Shown: positions 25,339-35,556 of the stretch, in pieces
How positions within the stretch are numbered: the stretch's first letter is position 1
Layout of the letters: every line of letters begins with the position of its first letter
NCBI RefSeq assembly: GCF_035917455.1
Contig: NZ_CP109078.1
Span: forward strand, 5,068,001 to 5,132,000
DNA: 64,000 bases
Source of the DNA: Micromonospora sp. NBC_01796
GTDB lineage: Bacteria > Actinomycetota > Actinomycetes > Mycobacteriales > Micromonosporaceae
Direction: 5' to 3'
Made by a program: the position numbers and the translations under genes
Notes under the pieces: model-generated
What the model was told of the DNA's origin: nothing
Seen by the model: only the letters and a program-made list of their open reading frames with translations
Database searches by the model: none

Positions 25339-25527
25339 ACTGCCTCCCTGGTACGGCGAGCGCCGATCGAGCGGTTCCGCACCAAAGAGTCCCGTTCATC
25401 GGACTCCCAGGCAAGTGCAGCACGTCAAGTAATCAAATCGTTACTCGAAGATATTGCCTGGTCGCCGCGTTGCGGGCCGAGAATTCGGGCGGCGGGGTGG
25501 GCGGTTCCCACCCGCGAGGGGGTGCCC

Positions 25528-26361
25528 ATGGTGGCGGTCGGCGAGTGGCGCACGGTGAGCCGGGACGGCGTACGACTGGCCTGCCTCGACCGGTCCGGCC
25601 CGCAACCGCCGGTGCTGTTCCTGCACGGGCTGGCCGGTCACGCGGGGGAGTGGGACGCGAGCGCCGCCGCCCTCGACGGCACCCACCGGGTGCTCGCCCT
25701 GGACCAGCGCGGACACGGCCGCAGCGAACGCCGCCCCGCGCAGGTGACCCGTTCGGCGTACGTCGCCGACGTCGCCGCCGTGGTCGGCGCCCTCCGGGCC
25801 GCCCCGGTGGTGCTGGTCGGACACTCCCTCGGCGGGCACACCGCGATGCTCACCGCGGCCCGCTACCCGCGCCTGGTCCGGGCCCTGGTGGTGGTCGACG
25901 CCTGGCCGGGCGGTGACCGGGCGGACCCGAGGAGGATCGGCGAGTGGCTGGCCAACTGGCCGGTCCCGTTCCCGTCGTACGCGGACGCGGTGCGTTTCTT
26001 CGGTGGCGGCGACCGGGGTCGGGCCTGGGCGGACGGGCTGACCGAGGAGGTCGACGGCTGGCGGCCCCGGTTCGTGCCGGAGCTGATGGTCGAGTCGGTA
26101 CGCGAGGCGTCGACCACGCCGTTCTGGGCCGACTGGTCGGCGGTCCGCTGCCCCACCCTGCTGGTTCGGGCCGGTCGGGGTGTGGTCGGGGCGGACCAGG
26201 CCCAGCGGATGCTGGACCGGCTGCCCGGCAGCGAGCTGGTCGAACTGCCGGACGCCGGCCACGACCTGCACCTGGAACGCCCGCGCGAGTGGCAACGGAT
26301 CCTGCGCGACTTCCTGACCCGGCTGCCCCACCCGGCGGCGCCGGTGCCTAGGCCCGGGTGA
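25528..26361 (+). CDS. Alpha/beta hydrolase
   Basis: Hydrolase of 277 residues. The oxyanion loop is FLHGLAGHAGEWD, the nucleophile elbow GHSLGGH, the acidic position lies in VRAGRGVVGAD, and the general base is AGHDLHLERP. The set is complete, so a serine esterase/lipase/lactonase-type enzyme is likely; substrate unknown. The ATG has GAGGGGG 6 nt upstream. Its 3' end overlaps the convergent DUF1579-like gene by 14 bp. Confidence 0.9.
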   Translation: MVAVGEWRTVSRDGVRLACLDRSGPQPPVLFLHGLAGHAGEWDASAAALDGTHRVLALDQRGHGRSERRPAQVTRSAYVADVAAVVGALRAAPVVLVGHSLGGHTAMLTAARYPRLVRALVVVDAWPGGDRADPRRIGEWLANWPVPFPSYADAVRFFGGGDRGRAWADGLTEEVDGWRPRFVPELMVESVREASTTPFWADWSAVRCPTLLVRAGRGVVGADQAQRMLDRLPGSELVELPDAGHDLHLERPREWQRILRDFLTRLPHPAAPVPRPG

Positions 26362-26797
26362 ACTCCATGACCCAGTTCGTCTCCCAGGTAACTCCTCCGT
26401 CGGCGGAGAACTCCTGCTCCCAACGGGCCGAGTTCGGGGTGATGCCGGACCAGATGAAATGGGCCTTGATCGGCGCACCTTCGTGGGTGTCGTCGCCGTA
26501 GAAGTCACCCCGGCCGTCGGCGAAGGTGCCGACCACCGGCGGGTAGAGCAGTCCGGTACGGCTGTTCGCCCAGTACAGCGACCACTGCTTGCGCTCGGTG
26601 TCGAACAGCCGAAGCGTCATTCCCCGCGTACCGGTCTCCGGAAAGACGATCTCCTCCACGTTGCCCACCCCGCCGAGGACCGGCTGGCAGGTGCTGCTGG
26701 ACGGGTACGTGTCCCAGTCGTCGCTGTCGGAGAAGATCTTCGTGAGTTGGCGGTTGACTATGTTCCACGAGCCGATGAGAAAGTCGAAGTCGTTCAT
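26348..26797 (-). CDS. DUF1579-like small beta-barrel protein
   Basis: Protein of 149 residues, MNDFDFLIGSWNIVNRQL..., with the FLIGSW opening and alternating beta strands (GMTLRLFDTERKQWSLYW, GRGDFYGDDTHEGAPIKAHFIW) of the DUF1579/nitrobindin-like barrel group. No enzyme motif is recognised. No clear ribosome site precedes the ATG, so it may be translated with the upstream hydrolase gene, which ends 44 bp before. Ligand unknown. Confidence 0.8.
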   Translation of the reverse strand: MNDFDFLIGSWNIVNRQLTKIFSDSDDWDTYPSSSTCQPVLGGVGNVEEIVFPETGTRGMTLRLFDTERKQWSLYWANSRTGLLYPPVVGTFADGRGDFYGDDTHEGAPIKAHFIWSGITPNSARWEQEFSADGGVTWETNWVMEFTRA

Positions 26798-26841
26798 GGG
26801 TGCTGATTGTGTACCGCGTACCCCACGATTTCTGCCCCGTG

Positions 26842-27657
26842 TCAGCCGGCGGGGTGGTCCAGCGGTGGCCCGCCGAGCACCGCCGTGCACCGGGCCAGCC
26901 AGTCCAGGGTCAGCCCGCGGAACGCCTCCGGCTGCTCGAACGGCAGGTAGTGCCCGGCGTCGGTGAGCAGGGCGTAACTTGCCGCCGGGTAGCTGGCCAG
27001 GGCACGGAACTGGTCGGCGTACCCGGCGATGTAGTCCTGGCGGCCGGCGATCAGGCTGGTCGGTCCGAGGAAGACCCGCGTGGAGGTCTCGTCGGAGAGC
27101 TGGTAACCGGTGTTGCGCAGCCGCTCCAGGTACTCCTCGTCGCCCGGCCCCGACGCGGCCAGGACCATCGCCACCCGTTCGGCCGCCTCCCTGGTCCGGT
27201 TGCCCAATGCCACCGACAGGTGGGTGCGCAGGTCCGGGGGCACGTCGACCAGCCAGTCGGCCTGCTCGCTCACCACCGGAGCCACCGGGACGTCCCGGTC
27301 GGCCGGCAGGATCCTGGTGCCGTGGCAGATCAGCAGCAGCCCGGCGACCTGGTCCGGCCGGCGCCGGGCCAGCCCGGCGGCGAGGTAGCCGCCGTAGGAC
27401 CAGCCCGCGACCAGGAACGGGGCGGTGCCGATCTCCGCGTCGACGAAGTCGGCGACCGCGTCGAGCACACCGTCGGAGTTCTCCGGGCCACCCGGGGACC
27501 GGCCGGTGCCGGGCAGGTCGAGGTAGATCCGGCGCAGCCCGGCACTGGCGGCCACGGCCGGTTCCAGTGCGGCCACCATCGCCGACCCGGCCAGGCTGAA
27601 ACCGGGCAGGCACAGCATCGGCAGACCGGTTCCGTAGCTTTCCGCCACCAGGCTCAT
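26842..27657 (-). CDS. Alpha/beta hydrolase
   Basis: Hydrolase of 271 residues: CLPGFSLAGSAM near the N-terminus, DLPGTGRS, nucleophile elbow GWSYGGYLAAG, acidic segment LIAGRQDYIAG and catalytic His in DAGHYLPFEQPEAF. This matches the proline-iminopeptidase/epoxide-hydrolase-like group by general form, but substrate is not determinable. A 13-bp palindrome lies four bases before the ATG. It is followed by the DUF1579-like gene on the same strand and probably shares its transcript. Confidence 0.9.
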   Translation of the reverse strand: MSLVAESYGTGLPMLCLPGFSLAGSAMVAALEPAVAASAGLRRIYLDLPGTGRSPGGPENSDGVLDAVADFVDAEIGTAPFLVAGWSYGGYLAAGLARRRPDQVAGLLLICHGTRILPADRDVPVAPVVSEQADWLVDVPPDLRTHLSVALGNRTREAAERVAMVLAASGPGDEEYLERLRNTGYQLSDETSTRVFLGPTSLIAGRQDYIAGYADQFRALASYPAASYALLTDAGHYLPFEQPEAFRGLTLDWLARCTAVLGGPPLDHPAG

Positions 27658-27660
27658 GCG

Positions 27661-27673
27661 GTGATCAAATCAC
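27661..27673. promoter_or_regulatory. GTGAT-N3-ATCAC palindrome
   Basis: A perfect 13-bp palindrome GTGATCAAATCAC lies immediately upstream of the hydrolase start on the minus strand, where a ribosome site would be expected. It may be an operator overlapping the translation start, or the gene may be leaderless. The regulator is unknown. Confidence 0.35.
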
Positions 27674-27743
27674 GTCCGTCGGCCTCGCCCGGCCCGATTC
27701 TCCGACCAGCGAAATCGTCGACCGGACCAGGCCGGCTCCGCGC

Positions 27744-28394
27744 TCAGCCGGGGTGATGCCCGAGGTACGTGAGCACCGCGATCACCCGCCGGTGGCCGCT
27801 CTCGTCGGGTGGCAGGCCGAGCTTGGTGAAGATGTTGCCGATGTGCTTGCTGATCGCCCGTTCGGTGACAAAGAGCTGCCCGGCGATGGCGGGGTTGCTG
27901 TGCCCCTCCGCCATCCGGGCCAGCACCTCGCGCTCGCGTGGACTCAGCCCGGCCAGGGGACTGCGCTGCTGGCCGGCGACCAACTGCGCCACCACGTGCG
28001 GATCCATCGCGGTGCCACCGGCGGCGACCCGGCGCAACGCGTCGAGGAACTCGTCGACCCGGGACACCCGGTCCTTCAACAGGTACCCGATCGCGCCCTG
28101 ACCGTCGGCGAGCAGTTCGGTGGCGTAGGCCCGCTCGACGTACTGCGACAGCACCAGCACCGGCAGACCGGGGTGCCGGGTACGGGCGGCCAGCGCCGCA
28201 CGCAGCCCCTCGTCCCGGTACGTCGGTGGGAGCCGGATGTCCACGATGGCGATGTCCGGCCGCTGCCGGTCGAGCGCGGTGAGGAAGTCCTCGGCGGTGG
28301 CGACGGCGGCGGTCACCTCGAAGCCGGCCGTGCCCAGGAGCAGTTGCAGTCCCTCCTGGAGGAGGACGTTGTCCTCGACGATCAGGACACGCAC
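27744..28394 (-). CDS. LuxR/NarL-family response regulator
   Basis: Response regulator of 216 residues. The receiver domain has the acidic pair in VLIVEDNVLL, the phosphoacceptor Asp52 (AIVDIRLPP) and a Lys in YLLKDRVSR. The C-terminal NarL helix-turn-helix is LSPREREVLARMAEGHSNPAIAGQLFVTERAISKHI. Its start overlaps the end of the kinase gene by 13 bp, so the pair is co-translated. It is the second two-component system of the window. Target genes may include the divergent serine hydrolase and peptidase genes beside it (inference from position only). Confidence 0.94.
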   Translation of the reverse strand: MRVLIVEDNVLLQEGLQLLLGTAGFEVTAAVATAEDFLTALDRQRPDIAIVDIRLPPTYRDEGLRAALAARTRHPGLPVLVLSQYVERAYATELLADGQGAIGYLLKDRVSRVDEFLDALRRVAAGGTAMDPHVVAQLVAGQQRSPLAGLSPREREVLARMAEGHSNPAIAGQLFVTERAISKHIGNIFTKLGLPPDESGHRRVIAVLTYLGHHPG

Positions 28395-29563
28395 GGCAAC
28401 TCCACCCGCAGCACCGTCGGCCCGCCGGGCGGGCTGGACAGTTCGGTACGCCCGTCGAGCGCCGCGACCCGCTGCCGGATCCCGGCCAGACCGGTGCCCC
28501 GGCGCTCGTCGGCACCACCGACCCCGTCCTCGGCGAGGCGTACGACGAGCCGGTCACCGGGATGTTCCAGGTGCAGTTCGGCCCCGCTGGCACCGCTGTG
28601 CCGGGCGACGTTGGTCAGGGCCTCGGCGATGACGAAGTAGGCGGCGCTCTCCACCGCCGCAGGCAGCCGGCCCAGCGGGGCGATCCGCAGGGTCAGCGGC
28701 ACGGGACAGGCCGCGGCGAGGGCGTGCACCGCTCCGGACAGACCCCGGTCGGCGAGGATCGGCGGGTAGATGCCCCGGACCACGGCGCGCAGCTCGGTGA
28801 GAGCGTCCTCCACTCCCGACCTGGCCCGGCCGACGAGCTGGTCCGCGAGTGCCGGGTCGGCCGCCCGGCGGCTCTGCGCGACCCCGAGCTGGATCGCGAT
28901 CGCCACCAGCCGGGCCTGGGTGCCGTCATGCAGGTCGCGTTCGATCCGGCGCAGCTCGGCGGCGTGCGCGTCCAGGGCCCCGGCCCGGCTCTCGGACAGC
29001 TCTGCCACCCGGCGGGCGAGCGATTGACCCGGTCCCGGTGCGAGCAGTGCCCGGTTGAGGCGGGCCTGGGCCAGCGCGAGCACCGGCACACCCCAGCGCA
29101 GTACGGCCAGCGCCCCGGCCGTGAGCAGGGGCGGCACCAGCAGCGCGTGTGACCAGGTGGTGATCGGGACAACGAAGGTCAACGGCCGACCGCCCGGTAC
29201 GCCCCACCAGAGCGCCGGCACGACCACCACACCCGCGGCGACCAGCCACAGCAGCAGCACCCCGGCGGCGAACGGGATCCCGGCAATCGGGTGCAGCCCG
29301 AGCCAGCCGAGCCGTCGCGGGTCGAGCGGACCGGGTTCCGCCTCTTCCTCGTCCTCCTCCTGGTGCAGGTAACGGGTGGCGCGGCGGTGCTCGTACCCGA
29401 CCAGCGTTCGGGCCAGTCGTGCGGCCGGGCGCAGCAGGGGCAGGCCGATGCCGACCGGGATGAGCACCGTGGCCACCGCCAGCGCGACGAGCACTCCGAT
29501 CGAGGCGAGCCCGGTCAGGCCGCCGGTCAACACCTGCCGGGTCGCCGCCCACGCCGTCCGCAC
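28382..29563 (-). CDS. Sensor histidine kinase (HisKA_3)
   Basis: Kinase of 393 residues. The first 190 residues contain about four membrane helices in a sensor domain of the kind found in actinomycete kinases beside antibiotic-stress genes. The phosphoacceptor region is ELRRIERDLHDGTQARLVAI, followed by a HATPase domain (FVIAEALTNVARHSGAS, RLVVRLAEDGVGG, GTGLAGIRQRVAAL). The gene overlaps the response regulator by 13 bp. It is divergent from the serine hydrolase gene, with 111 bp between starts. Confidence 0.93.
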   Translation of the reverse strand: MRTAWAATRQVLTGGLTGLASIGVLVALAVATVLIPVGIGLPLLRPAARLARTLVGYEHRRATRYLHQEEDEEEAEPGPLDPRRLGWLGLHPIAGIPFAAGVLLLWLVAAGVVVVPALWWGVPGGRPLTFVVPITTWSHALLVPPLLTAGALAVLRWGVPVLALAQARLNRALLAPGPGQSLARRVAELSESRAGALDAHAAELRRIERDLHDGTQARLVAIAIQLGVAQSRRAADPALADQLVGRARSGVEDALTELRAVVRGIYPPILADRGLSGAVHALAAACPVPLTLRIAPLGRLPAAVESAAYFVIAEALTNVARHSGASGAELHLEHPGDRLVVRLAEDGVGGADERRGTGLAGIRQRVAALDGRTELSSPPGGPTVLRVELPCVS

Positions 29564-29674
29564 GCCCCCATTCTCCGGGCCGTGGACGCGGGTGTCAGGT
29601 GTAGCCAGCTACACCTTTTACCGGGGTGCACGGTCCATCGCGGAGTACGCCACCGCGTACCTAACGTCACCGGT

Positions 29675-30860
29675 ATGAGAAGTCGTGAATGGACAAGGCG
29701 GTGTTTCGCCCTGGTCGGCGGCCTGCTGTTGCTCGGGGGGACGGTTGCCGTACCGGGTGTCGCCACCGCCCACCCGGGACGTGGCGGGCCGCCGGTCCGC
29801 TGCACCGACCATCCCGGTACGGCCGCCGCCCTGACCGAGCTGACCACGACGTACGGGCTGGTCGGTGCGGCGGTCGAGGTGCACGCCCCGGGGTGTGGGC
29901 GGTGGAGTGCCGGCAGTGGTCTCGCCGACCTGCGTACCGGCCGCCCGATGTCGGCCGATGAACGGATCCGCATCGGCAGTACCACCAAGACCTTCACCGC
30001 GACCGTGGTGCTCCAACTCGTCGCCGAGGGCCGGGATCGACCTCGACACTCCGGTCGAGCGGTACCTGCCCGGACTGGTCCGGGGCAACGGCTACGACGG
30101 CCGGCGGATCACCGTCCGGGACCTGCTCCGGCACACCGGCGGCCTGCCCGACCACGTGGACGCGCTGGACTGGGACCGGGTGGAGAGCTGGCGGCTGCGG
30201 CGTTTCGAGCCGGCGGAACTCCTGGCCCTCGCCCTGGCCCAGCCGCCACCGCCGGCCGGGTGGAACTACTCGACCACCAACTACCTGCTGGCGGGGCTGA
30301 TCGTGGGGCGGGTCACCGGTCGGGACATCGGTGCGGAGATCACCCGGAGGGTCATCGTCCCGCTCGGCCTGCGGGACACGTACTGGCCGGGGGACTCGGT
30401 GCGGATCCGGGGGCCGCATCCGCGCGGCTACGCGCCGGTCGAGGTGGACGGCACCGTACGGAAGGTGGACCGGACCGACTTCCACATGTCCTTCGGCGGT
30501 GCCGGTGGGGCGTTGGTGTCCACCCTGGCCGACCAGCACCGGTTCTTCACGGCGCTGCTCGGTGGCCGGCTGCTGCCGCCCGCCCAACTAGCCGAGATGC
30601 GGCAGACCGTACCGGCCGATCCCGACCGGCTGTGGCCGGGCGCCCGGTACGGCCTCGGCCTGATCTCGACCCCGCTGGACGGCTGCGGCGGGGGCACCTA
30701 CTGGGGCCACGGCGGGACGACGCCGGGTTTTCGGACGCTCGGTGCAACCACCGTCGACGGGCGGTCCGTGCAACTCGTCGTCAACGACGAACCCATGTCG
30801 TACGAGGGCTGGGCGGCCCTGCACGCCACCGTCCGTACCGCCCTCTGCGAAGCCCGATGA
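29675..30860 (+). pseudogene. Serine hydrolase, beta-lactamase/DD-peptidase family, frameshifted
   Basis: The 5' part (from ATG 29675) encodes a signal peptide (LVGGLLLLGGTVAVPGVATA) and the start of a class C beta-lactamase/DD-carboxypeptidase domain with SxxK motif GSTTKTF. At about 30031-30035 (GGCCGGGATC) the frame is lost by one base; the second part continues in another frame from IDLDTPVERYLPGL. It includes RHTGGLPDH, the second catalytic motif YSTTNY and the GHGGTTPG motif, to a normal C-terminus. A single extra G in a G-run explains the break. It is either a sequencing error or a recent inactivation, since all motifs are otherwise intact. Confidence 0.85.
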
Positions 30861-30909
30861 GCCCGGACAGCGGTCTACCGCAAACCGTCCACAGGAGAGG
30901 CAGGAGAAC

Positions 30910-32565
30910 ATGAACAGAGCAGGGTGGAAGAGCGCCTCGGCGATCCTCGTCGCCGCACTGACGACCGGTGCCGGCCTGTCGGTGATCAACATGGCCGGCG
31001 CTGCCGTCGCCGGTGCCACTGCCAGCGGTGCTGCTGTCACCGGCGCTGTCACCGGCGCCGCCAGCGGTCCTGCTGTCACCGGCGCTGCCAGCGGTGCTGC
31101 TGTCACCGGCGCTGCCGGGAGCGACAGGCTGGCCGGGTACCGGCATCAGCGGGTCGACTGGGGGGACTGCCGGCAGGACGTGGGCGACGAGGCGGGCGGG
31201 GAACTGGACCGGGCCGGGGCGAGGTGTGCCGAGATCACCGTGCCGCTGGACTACACCCGGCCGGGCGGTCGGGCGATCACCATCGCGATGTCCCGGCTGG
31301 CGGCGACCGACACCGCGAACCGGATCGGCGTACTGCTGCTCAACACCGGTGGTCCCGGTGCACCCGGCCGGACCGACGTGCTCCCGGTACGCGACTGGAT
31401 GGGTGACGTCGGGGCGCGGTACGACCTGATCGGCATGGACCCACGGTTCGTCGGCCGCAGCACCCCGTTGGACTGTGGCTGGCCGACCGGTACCTGGACC
31501 CGTTCGGCCGGACCTGACCGGGCCGGCTTCGACCGGGTGGTGAAGTTCGAACGGGACCTGGCCGAACGGTGTGCCCGCAGCCAGCCCGACCTGCTGCCGT
31601 ACGCCTCGACCCGGAACACCGCCCGTGACATGGACCTGATCCGGGCGGTGCTGGGTGCCCCGAAGCTGTCCTACCTCGGCTACTCGTACGGCACCTACCT
31701 GGGTGCGGTCTACGCCCAGTTGTTCCCGGAGCGGGCGGGCAGGATGGTGCTGGACAGCGCGGTCGACCCGCAGCGGTACGGTCCCGAGCTGCTGCATGAC
31801 GCCGGCCCGGCCAACGAGACGGCGCTGCGCGACTGGGCCCGGTGGACCGCCGACCGCCATTCCGAGTACGGACTGGGCATCACGCAACGGCAGGTGCTCG
31901 CCACCGTGGACCGGATCTCGGCAGCCGCCGCGCGCCGGCCGCTGGTGGTGGGCGACTACCGGGTGGACGCGTCCCTGGTGCCGTTCCTGCTGTTCAACCG
32001 GCTCTCAGACGACCGCGACGAGACCGGTGACGACCTCGCCGAGACCGTACGTGTGCTGGCTCGGGCGGCGGCCGGTCTGCCGGCCGAGCCGACCCCGTCG
32101 CTCGCCGACACCCTCGAATTCGCGTTGACCGGCGCGGAGTCGGCGTACGGCAGCGTGCAGGCGGCGATCATCTGTGCCGACCGGGCCGGTTCCCGCGACC
32201 CGGAGCACTACTGGCGTGGGATCCGGGAGCACCGGGCAGCCGAGCCCCGGTTCGGGGCGTTCGTCCGGAGCCCGGGCCCGTGCATGTCCTGGCCGGTGCT
32301 GCCCCGCGAGCAGCCGACCAGGGTGGACAACAACGTGCCGGCGCTGATCGTGGCCGCCACCGGGGACACCCGGACCATCTACCAGCACGCGCTGGCGATG
32401 CACCGGGCGCTGACCGGCTCCCGCCTGCTCACCCTGGCCGACGCCCGCATCCACGGCGTCTACGGCAACTACGCCAACGCCTGCGTCGACACCACCGTGA
32501 ACACCTACCTACGCGACGGCCTGCTGCCGCCCACCAACCCAACCTGCCCCACCCAAACCCCCTAA
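30910..32565 (+). CDS. Secreted alpha/beta hydrolase, TAP-type aminopeptidase family
   Basis: Exported peptidase-like hydrolase of 551 residues. It has an N-terminal hydrophobic signal region, then an Ala/Gly/Thr/Val repeat (AVTGAASG..., residues about 35-70), the oxyanion motif NTGGPGAPG, nucleophile elbow GYSYGTYLG, acidic AATGDTRT and catalytic His in DARIHGVYG within the C-terminal TAP-like domain. Tripeptidyl aminopeptidases of Streptomyces belong to this family. The ATG has CAGGAG upstream and lies 49 bp after the serine hydrolase pseudogene. Likely substrate: extracellular peptides (family inference). Confidence 0.9.
   Translation: MNRAGWKSASAILVAALTTGAGLSVINMAGAAVAGATASGAAVTGAVTGAASGPAVTGAASGAAVTGAAGSDRLAGYRHQRVDWGDCRQDVGDEAGGELDRAGARCAEITVPLDYTRPGGRAITIAMSRLAATDTANRIGVLLLNTGGPGAPGRTDVLPVRDWMGDVGARYDLIGMDPRFVGRSTPLDCGWPTGTWTRSAGPDRAGFDRVVKFERDLAERCARSQPDLLPYASTRNTARDMDLIRAVLGAPKLSYLGYSYGTYLGAVYAQLFPERAGRMVLDSAVDPQRYGPELLHDAGPANETALRDWARWTADRHSEYGLGITQRQVLATVDRISAAAARRPLVVGDYRVDASLVPFLLFNRLSDDRDETGDDLAETVRVLARAAAGLPAEPTPSLADTLEFALTGAESAYGSVQAAIICADRAGSRDPEHYWRGIREHRAAEPRFGAFVRSPGPCMSWPVLPREQPTRVDNNVPALIVAATGDTRTIYQHALAMHRALTGSRLLTLADARIHGVYGNYANACVDTTVNTYLRDGLLPPTNPTCPTQTP
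31012..31118. repeat. Short tandem repeats inside the peptidase gene
   Basis: A roughly 27-bp unit containing GCTGTCACCGGCGCTG recurs about three times, with a shorter 12-bp subrepeat, encoding the low-complexity Ala-Val-Thr-Gly-Ala stretch between signal peptide and catalytic domain. Copy number changes here would keep the frame only in multiples of three. Confidence 0.75.
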
Positions 32566-32609
32566 CCCTCCCCCCTGCCCCTCCCCCCTGCCCGCCACAC
32601 CGGCCACGT

Positions 32610-32687
32610 CGACGATCTTGCACTTGTGGTGGTACGCAAATCCGAAGGAATGCCCTGATTCGGGGCACCACAACTGCAAGATCGTCG
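32610..32687. repeat. Long imperfect palindrome
   Basis: Arms of 22 nt (32610-32631 CGACGATCTTGCACTTGTGG... and 32666-32687) pair at 21 positions, with a 34-nt centre. It lies between the convergent peptidase and glutathione peroxidase genes. The arms are AT-richer than the surroundings, suggesting an inserted element; it may also terminate both transcripts. Confidence 0.8.
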
Positions 32688-32709
32688 GCGGGTGCGGGGC
32701 GGGACGTTC

Positions 32710-32749
32710 GGGGGGTGGGGTGGGGGTGGGGGTGGGGTGGGGTGGGGGG
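32710..32749 (+). other. G-tract able to form a G-quadruplex
   Basis: Six to seven consecutive runs of four to six G separated by single T occupy this 40-bp stretch directly beside the stop codon of the glutathione peroxidase gene. Transcribed from the plus strand it would be G-rich RNA at the end of the peptidase transcript. Confidence 0.7.
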
Positions 32750-33238
32750 TTAGTGGGGGAGGGCCTGTTCGATGGCGGTGGTCAGGTCGGGGGACTGGGG
32801 GTCGGTTTTGGTGGGGAAGCGGGCGGCTACCGTGCCGTCCGGGGCGACCAGGAACTTCTCGAAGTTCCACCGGATGTCGCCGGTGTAACCGTCCGCGTCG
32901 GGGGAGTCGACCAGTTCGGCGTAGAGCGGGTGCCGGCCGGGGCCGTTCACCTCGATCTTCTCCGTCAGCGGGAACGTCACCCCGTAATTGGTCGAGCAGA
33001 ACTCGGCGATCTCCTCGGCGGTGCCGGGTTCCTGGCCGGCGAACTGGTTGCTCGGTACGCCGAGCACCACCAACCCGCGCTCGCCGTAGCTGTCCTGGAG
33101 CGCCTGGAGACCGGCGTACTGCGGGGTGCTGCCGCACTTGGAGGCGACATTGACCACGAGGACAGCCTTGCCGCGGTACTGATCCAACCGGGCCGGACCG
33201 CCGCCGAGCGCCGCCAGGTTGATGTCGAAGATCGTCAT
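32750..33238 (-). CDS. Glutathione peroxidase family protein (Cys type)
   Basis: Peroxidase of 162 residues reducing hydroperoxides, probably with thioredoxin as donor because actinomycetes lack glutathione. Catalytic Cys35 lies in NVASKCGSTPQY, Gln65 in VPSNQF and Trp124-Asn125 in IRWNFEKF, so the catalytic set is complete with Cys rather than selenocysteine. A second Cys in EFCSTNYGVTFP is conserved in bacterial members. I chose the ATG at 33238 (MTIFDINLAALGG) over a start ten codons upstream, since the domain begins there. No strong ribosome site is visible. Confidence 0.92.
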   Translation of the reverse strand: MTIFDINLAALGGGPARLDQYRGKAVLVVNVASKCGSTPQYAGLQALQDSYGERGLVVLGVPSNQFAGQEPGTAEEIAEFCSTNYGVTFPLTEKIEVNGPGRHPLYAELVDSPDADGYTGDIRWNFEKFLVAPDGTVAARFPTKTDPQSPDLTTAIEQALPH

Positions 33239-33342
33239 GTGCGTGAGGTTACCCGCTGACCTGGTCATCCGCCGACATCCGGAAATCGAAACATGGACAT
33301 CTTGACGGAGTGGTGAACCCGTGAGTAGCGTCTCACTTGCTA

Positions 33343-33359
33343 TTTGGAAAGTTTCCTAA
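33343..33359. promoter_or_regulatory. TTTGGAAAGTTTCCTAA pseudo-palindrome
   Basis: Seven of eight positions pair around a central G at 33351. It lies 22 bp before the chitinase start, in an AT-rich patch. GAAA/TTTC palindromes in front of secreted glycosidase genes in actinomycetes are commonly LacI-type or similar operators; here that is inference. Confidence 0.45.
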
Positions 33360-33380
33360 CTGTTGTCAGGGAGACGCCGC

Positions 33381-35036
<1,656 letters not shown>

Positions 35037-35087
35037 CCCCGACGGCTGACGCAACACCCACGTGACAGGTACCACCAGCAGTAGGAC

Positions 35088-35127
35088 GGTCCCCGTCCGA
35101 CCCGCGCCCACGGGTCGGCCGGGGACC
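35088..35127. repeat. 40-bp palindromic repeat, copy 1
   Basis: An imperfect palindrome opening GGTCCCCGTCCGACCCGCGC and closing CGGGTCGGCCGGGGACC lies 51 bp after the chitinase stop. A near-identical copy in the same orientation is at 35446-35485. It may serve as terminator of the chitinase transcript. Confidence 0.8.
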
Positions 35128-35445
35128 TCACTCGTACCCCGCCCCGGCGGTGCCTGTCCCGCCCCGGCGGCCCGGCGGTGCGTGTCCCGGCCCGGCGGTG
35201 CGTGTCCCGCCGGGGCGGGCTGTGGCGGTCCACTGCCCCTATGGGGGCAGAAATTCGCCACAGCACCACCGATCTTGAAGTGCGGTTGGCTTGAATTTCG
35301 CCCGATGGGTGGGCGCGCGGCTATCGGTGGCGGTCGGCCGGGACTTCGGGAACCGGTCCATGTACTCCCGAGTGCTCATCCTCGGGCCAGCGCGGTTCCC
35401 TGTACGACATCGGGCCAGCACTGTCAGGCGCCGTGACTGCTGACC
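35128..35445. other. Non-coding spacer with GC-rich direct repeats
   Basis: Between the two palindromes there are three to four copies of a roughly 20-bp GC-rich unit (CGGCGGTGCGTGTCCCG type, about 35145-35215), then a less GC-rich stretch. Short open frames on both strands show neither ribosome sites nor domain character, so I see no gene. Confidence 0.5.
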
Positions 35446-35485
35446 GGTCCCCGGCCGGCCCGCGCCCACGGGTCGGCAGGGGACC
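35446..35485. repeat. 40-bp palindromic repeat, copy 2
   Basis: Second copy of the palindrome at 35088-35127, opening GGTCCCCGGCCGGCCCGCGC and closing with GGGTCGGCAGGGGACC. It lies next to the terminator of the DUF397 operon. Confidence 0.8.
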
Positions 35486-35505
35486 GGCGCTGGGCCAGCA
35501 GAACA

Positions 35506-35541
35506 AAGAAAGCCCCCAGCGTCAACGCCGGGGGCTTTCTT
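35506..35541 (-). terminator. Intrinsic terminator of the DUF397 operon
   Basis: Arms of 16 nt (35506-35521 and 35526-35541) pair at 15 positions with a TCAA loop and end in A/T-rich flanks (AAAGAAAG...CTTTCTT). It lies 15 bp after the last DUF397 gene and could act from both sides. Confidence 0.85.
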
Positions 35542-35556
35542 CCTATCGGTCTGTCG

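Noticed and set aside
35265-35300. Possible further copy of the palindrome arm (GATCTTG...) also seen near 55066
   Set aside because: Only 7-9 bases match the arm at 32610 and no second arm is present.
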